Origin: Neelides folsomi
Lineage: Eukaryota; Arthropoda; Collembola; Neelipleona; Neelidae
Length of the DNA stretch: 64,000 nt
Reading direction: 5' to 3'
Assembly (NCBI GenBank): GCA_034687125.1
Contig: JAQGBZ010000143.1
Coordinates: 1-64,000 of the forward strand
The position numbers and the translations under genes are program-made. The notes under the pieces were generated by a model, which was not told the DNA's origin, searched no databases, and saw only the letters and a program-made list of their open reading frames with translations. Shown one piece after another: positions 59,456 to 64,000 of this stretch. Position 1 is the stretch's first letter. Each line of letters opens with the position of its first letter.

Positions 59456-60766
59456 TGTGATTAAACTAAATGTATAGGGCTAGAGACTAACTCGGGCCGT
59501 TGAGAATGTAAATGCTAGGATATTAATATTTAAAACTGATTAGTGTTTAAAATACATTGTGGGAATTCAATGAGTTTGGGCAAAATGGATTATGTCAAAT
59601 TTTGTTTTTTGACTAAATTCATTTTTGTCAAAGTAGATATAGCAATTTGCATTCAATTTTAAAATGGGAATTTTAATCACTATGAATCATTAATAATTAC
59701 AGTTTTATAAGTATTCCTAATTATACAATTAAATTAACTATTAGAAATTTATATATAATTATTAATTATTTAAGTTAACTTTAATGTGGACAATGCGTTA
59801 AGATGAATTGATTAATTTAATAAGATTAATTGCAAAATGGATAATAAATGCAAAATGGAATATTTAATATACTCTGAATTTAATTGGTTTTTATTTTTCT
59901 TTCAAGTTTATAAAATAAGTTGTTTCGTTTGAAAATTGTATACATGGCTTAAGTTGTGGTTTCAATTACATAGTTAAAGTATTATTACTTTTTTTAATAT
60001 TGTTGAGTACTTTTTTAATATTGTTGTATAATGATAGTTAAAACTATGATTAGTTATATTCAATCACCTTTTTAACAATTTGCTAGCGCGGGGTTTTAAA
60101 TCACTCTTGCAAACATTTTCCCCACCGAATCGGAATTAATAAAAATTATTACTCGTTCATTATTTCAAAATCTTACTTTTATTTAATACCTATGTAGGTT
60201 CAACAATCAACAATAACTAGACAAAGTCACGCTACTCGCACAGTAGGAAAATATCTCTAAAAAACCATCATGATTTAAAATGTAAATTATTAATGAAAAT
60301 AACACTCTTTATTTATTTTAAACATTATTTAACAATTTGGCTCTCTAATTAATTAATATTTATAAACTCATTATAAACGAAAACATTGTTCAAAACATAA
60401 TTTTGTTCATCTTATTAAAAATTAATCGAATTTAAAATTAACCATTTCACAATTAACTATTTCTCTCACAAGGTTAAGTAAATATGATAATTAGGGGAAA
60501 TGGATGAAAAGAACGACATTCGGAGTCATGTAGAAAAATTATATAAAAAACATGATTTAATATTTGAAGATCAAGTCTCATATTTCATAAAATGAAAAGC
60601 TGTCTAACTAATATCACCTTTATAACAAGTTATTTCTTGCATCTTTAACATATTTTGGATCTTAATATAGATAAAACATTATTTAGGAATAAGGCAAATA
60701 CTCATTCCTTAGTTAATTATATATGAATAAATGCTAAATATGTATAAATGTCATTTGCATCTTCTG
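59456..60766. other. AT-rich spacer between the coiled-coil gene and the BICRA homologue
   Basis: It should contain the promoter of the coiled-coil gene (right of 59455) and the 3' untranslated region of the BICRA homologue (left of 60767). The sequence is AT-rich, and I recognise no RNA gene, repeat or clear regulatory motif. A slightly GC-richer segment lies at about 60080-60250. Confidence 0.5.
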
Positions 60767-63700
60767 TTAGGATAAAATGGACCTCACGGCTTCGTCAATG
60801 TCAGCAGAAGAGGCTGATGGGCCTCTGCTGTTGAAATTTGCACTTGTATTTGTTGGCACCCCAAACGCGTCATATTCAATCTAAAATAGAATAATGTAAA
60901 ACTAAGTTTAAATATAATTAATGTAAAATTAACTTTTAACCAATTTTTAATAAATATAAAAAGTTAAGTAAAATGGATTTAACTTGTTTTAATTAATGAA
61001 TTTAAATGTTAATTTGGTATTTTTACCTTTTCTCCTTCTTCAGGTACAAGAATGGACAATTCGGGGTTTCCACAACTTATAATGGAATCAATGGCCGACT
61101 GGACCTGTTGATTCACTATCGAGTCGCGCTCCAAATCCTTCATATCTTTTTCAACCATTTCGCGAATTTTTGGAATCCATCTTGTAGGTGGAGAAGGAAG
61201 TTCTAAGGCTGTTAAAGTAAATAAAATTAGTTAATTCGTTAAGTATTTAAACAGCCAATTTAAAAAATAAAAATTAAAGATCTAAAATTTTAATTTATAA
61301 ACAATTTTAAAATATATTTTAATACATTACCTTCCCCATTTGTGACTAGAAGTCTATCTTGTTCCAATTTCATCTTTTCTTCATTAACAAAAATTCTTTC
61401 CAACATCACTCGCTCCGCACAACTCACTTCACGCTATAAATGAATTTATCATTAAAAACTTCATTCAAACTTCTAATTTTCCAAATTCTTAAAACTTTAA
61501 AAATCTAACAATTTTTACATTTATGTTAAATAATAAGTTAAAGTAAGTTAAGTTAAAGTTATTAAAAGTAAATTCTAAATTTATAAATTACCATTGACTC
61601 TTTGTATAGCAAACTTCGATATTTAGCCGTCATAAGTGTGAATTTGTTCAATAGATGTGTTGCAGTGACGGCAATCCCATTGTCAAATTCAGCAAAATCT
61701 CTTTCGTTTCGATCTTTACAAACGTGATATTTCATGAGCCTCTCAATCGCTTCGTCAAGTGACTGAAATGGAGTGTCGTACTCGGCTTCTAAAACTTGAG
61801 CTTGATCATCTTGAAGCCTCATTTCAAAACTGGAAATTAAAATTGCATTAAAATATTGAACCGATATTTTTATTTTCATCGACAATGATTTGTTAAATTA
61901 GTTTAGCTAAAAGTAAGTTTAAAATATATTATTGCAATTATTGCAATTATAATTACTTTTCTTTTTTCCATTTGATTCGAGCTTCTTCTTCCAATTTGGC
62001 TCTTGCAAGAGCAATTCTGGCATTATCTGCTTTCTGTTCTTCTATCCCTTTAAATATAATCTGCTTCGGTTGGTATTGTACTTGATTTGAAATTGTAATA
62101 GGCATCCCACTTCCCTACAATTTCAATTTAAAATTCAAATAAATTCAATAATTGATAAAAATCATTAAGACCAAAAAATTATAAATGTTTAACACGAACA
62201 AGAATCTATCCAAGAACTAAAAAAATAATGTAAGCATTTAATTAATAATTAACATTGGTTAATTGAATAAATAATACTATTTAAGTAATTTGGCATCATG
62301 CAATTAACCATTTAACAAAATACTCAAAATTGTACTAAGAGTAAAATTAAGTAAGATAATTACATATTGCTAACATATAAATAATGTGCGAAAAGATTAG
62401 ATTATTTTATAAATGACAATAAGTTGAAAATAGGAACATTTCATAAACAAGCAAATCAAGAAAAATTAAATGCAAACCAAATAAGAAAACAATTCGAGAT
62501 CAAAGCCAGAAACGAGAAGAGAATGCAAAAGAAACCAAGGCAGTGTTTGACCTCACCTTCTTGGGATCAATGGAAGTAATTAAAGTAGGGGTCGATGAAG
62601 AGAGGGTCAAGAGGTTATTGTTGTCTGCCTTCACTCCCACCTCCACCACTCCTTTATTCCCCCCGAGATGGGGAGCCGTAAGCACGTTATTCCCGCAAGT
62701 TCCCCCCAGAGCCAACTGGACCTTCTTGATCAAACTCGGGGAAATGATGGAATCGGGGGAGGAGATTTCTTTCTTCACGCTGCTCAAAACCCCGCTGGAC
62801 GCTCCGACACTCGAAGGAGTCATCGGACTTCCAGAAGCAATTTTATTCCCAATCCCATTGCCAGCCACCGAACCAGTCTTATTCCCAAGACCCAACTAAA
62901 TTATCCATAACAATTAACAATTGACTCTACACAATTAGCCCAATTCCAAATTGCAACACTTAACTAATTCCCAATTAATTTACAAATTTCGATTAACTAA
63001 TTCCAATTAATTAATTAAAATTATTAACTAATTCCCGATTTATTAACTAATCCCAATTTACTTATTATTTATAAATTCATATACTACAAATGGTAATTTC
63101 TATCTAATTATAATTTCTAAATTATAATTTCTAATTGTTAATTAAGGACAAAACAGAAGCAAAATAATTAAAAATGATATCTTACATTGTTGAGATGAAC
63201 AGGGTTGGGCACGGGAGTCCCGGTCGAGATCACTTGATTCTGAAGTACTATGAGCTTCTGCAAGGCCGTCCGTTCCGTCTCGTTCCTCTGTGGCAAGGAG
63301 AGGAGTCGGGAGATTTGGGCTTGGATGTTCCTCAAGAGCTGCTGGTTGGCCTGAGTCAGCTGAATGGTCTGAACGATCCTCGTGGTTCCGGGCGGATTGG
63401 AATTGGCATTGGCTGGCGTAATGGCGGCCGGTGCATTGATGAGACTCGGACCACCTTGAGGTGTAATTTGGTTTGAAGGAGGATTCCCAATTTCGTTGCC
63501 CCCAATGCGTTTTATTTTATTATTGTTATTGTTAATGTTATTAATATTTATTTTACTAGTTTTCGGGGTTGTGGTGATTTCTGGTTTGATGCTGATGGGA
63601 TTCTGGATTGAGCTTTGACCTGTTGTTGGTTTGAGCGTCTGGGTGGGGACGAGTCTTTGGGGAGTTTTCCTTTTTGGAGAATTCTTCGGTTTTTCTGGCG

Positions 63701-64000
63701 GAGGAATCGGAGGATTTTCAATCTTTTCCGGGCTTTTCTTCTTTTTACTCTTTTTCTTCGGACTCGTCCGCACTTCCTTCCCTTTGAGAACTGAAACAGG
63801 AAGATTGGGTTTGGAATTTGTCAGGCCATTGGTCTTTGGACTTTCGTTTGGCTGGGAGACGCCGTTGGGTTGTGGGGGATCCCCCATGCCGAAATCAAAA
63901 GGATCGTCGTTGAGATCTTCGTCCATAATGCCGGACTGCTTGAGAAGTTGGCTCAGGTCGAGGGTCACCTTCTGCTTCTTTTTCGATTTCTTCTTCGGAG
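60767..64000 (-). CDS. BICRA/GLTSCR1 homologue, ncBAF subunit (C-terminal part, runs off the right edge)
   Basis: Scaffold subunit of the non-canonical BAF (BRD9-containing) chromatin remodeller; nuclear. Exons seen: 64000-63186 (open to the edge), 62895-62557, 62114-61957, 61829-61592, 61433-61331, 61208-61027, 60880-60767; phases agree, giving the last 648 residues. The visible N-terminal part has KVTLDLSQLLKQSGIMDEDL, K/P/S-rich and N-rich low-complexity runs, and a helical QLTQANQQLLRNIQAQISRL segment. The GLTSCR domain spans exons 4 to 5 of those seen: RLQDDQAQVLEAEYDTPFQS, LDEAIERLMKYHVCKD, LLNKFTLMTAKYRSLLYKES, ERVMLERIFVNEEKMKLEQD. It matches the BICRA/BICRAL core that assembles with SMARCA and BRD9. 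The C-terminus (IDEAVRSILS) is short and conserved in style. The N-terminal part lies beyond the window. The family call rests on the GLTSCR domain. Confidence 0.9.

Overview
The window is a piece of an AT-rich animal nuclear genome. Its genes have many short introns with GT..AG ends. Long intergenic stretches are rich in TACATA/TATA-type simple sequence. I rebuilt gene models by hand by following reading phase across splice sites. An arthropod is the best fit: the nuclear receptor is an unmistakable Hr39 (NR5B) type, one intron holds a degenerate TTAGG-rich stretch (the arthropod telomere motif), and several short DNA-transposon relics are present. I cannot name the species; a crustacean such as a copepod is only a guess.

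Layout. 1-5.6 kb: AT-rich intergenic DNA with small inverted-repeat elements. 5.6-13.6 kb (minus): a complete 16-exon class I PI3-kinase catalytic subunit (p110, 1,059 aa), with a likely untranslated first exon near 15.1-15.3 kb and a hAT-type element in the leader intron. 16.1-22.4 kb (minus): a complete 19-exon Nup155 nucleoporin (1,398 aa). 25.5-26.3 kb (plus): a small four-exon C2H2 zinc-finger gene (127 aa). 30.2-31.3 kb (minus): a broken Mutator-like (MULE) transposase relic. 36.7-41.5 kb (plus): a class A peptide-type GPCR lacking only its N-terminal exon; its last intron carries a 1.28 kb element full of TGGCCA motifs. 42.2-43.8 kb (minus): a Merlin/ISXO2-type DNA transposon whose transposase gene has two introns. 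43.8-53.7 kb: a gene-poor stretch with repeats, hairpins and a few GC-richer blocks. 53.7-56.8 kb (plus): complete Hr39 (658 aa). 57.4-59.5 kb (minus): a lysine-rich coiled-coil protein (484 aa). 60.8 kb to the right edge (minus): the C-terminal part of a BICRA/GLTSCR1 homologue of the non-canonical BAF chromatin remodeller.

The genes are ordinary single-copy animal genes (lipid signalling, nuclear pore, hormone-type transcription, neuropeptide-type signalling, chromatin). I see no operon and no shared pathway. I did not find a clearly new biological system. The points most worth checking are the PI3K catalytic loop, which reads DRN instead of DRH, the spliced Merlin transposase with candidate terminal repeats, the GPCR micro-exon and the TGGCCA element in its intron, an array of consensus 5' splice-site motifs at 48.6 kb, and two unassigned open frames. 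I saw no retrovirus-like or Polinton-like sequence.
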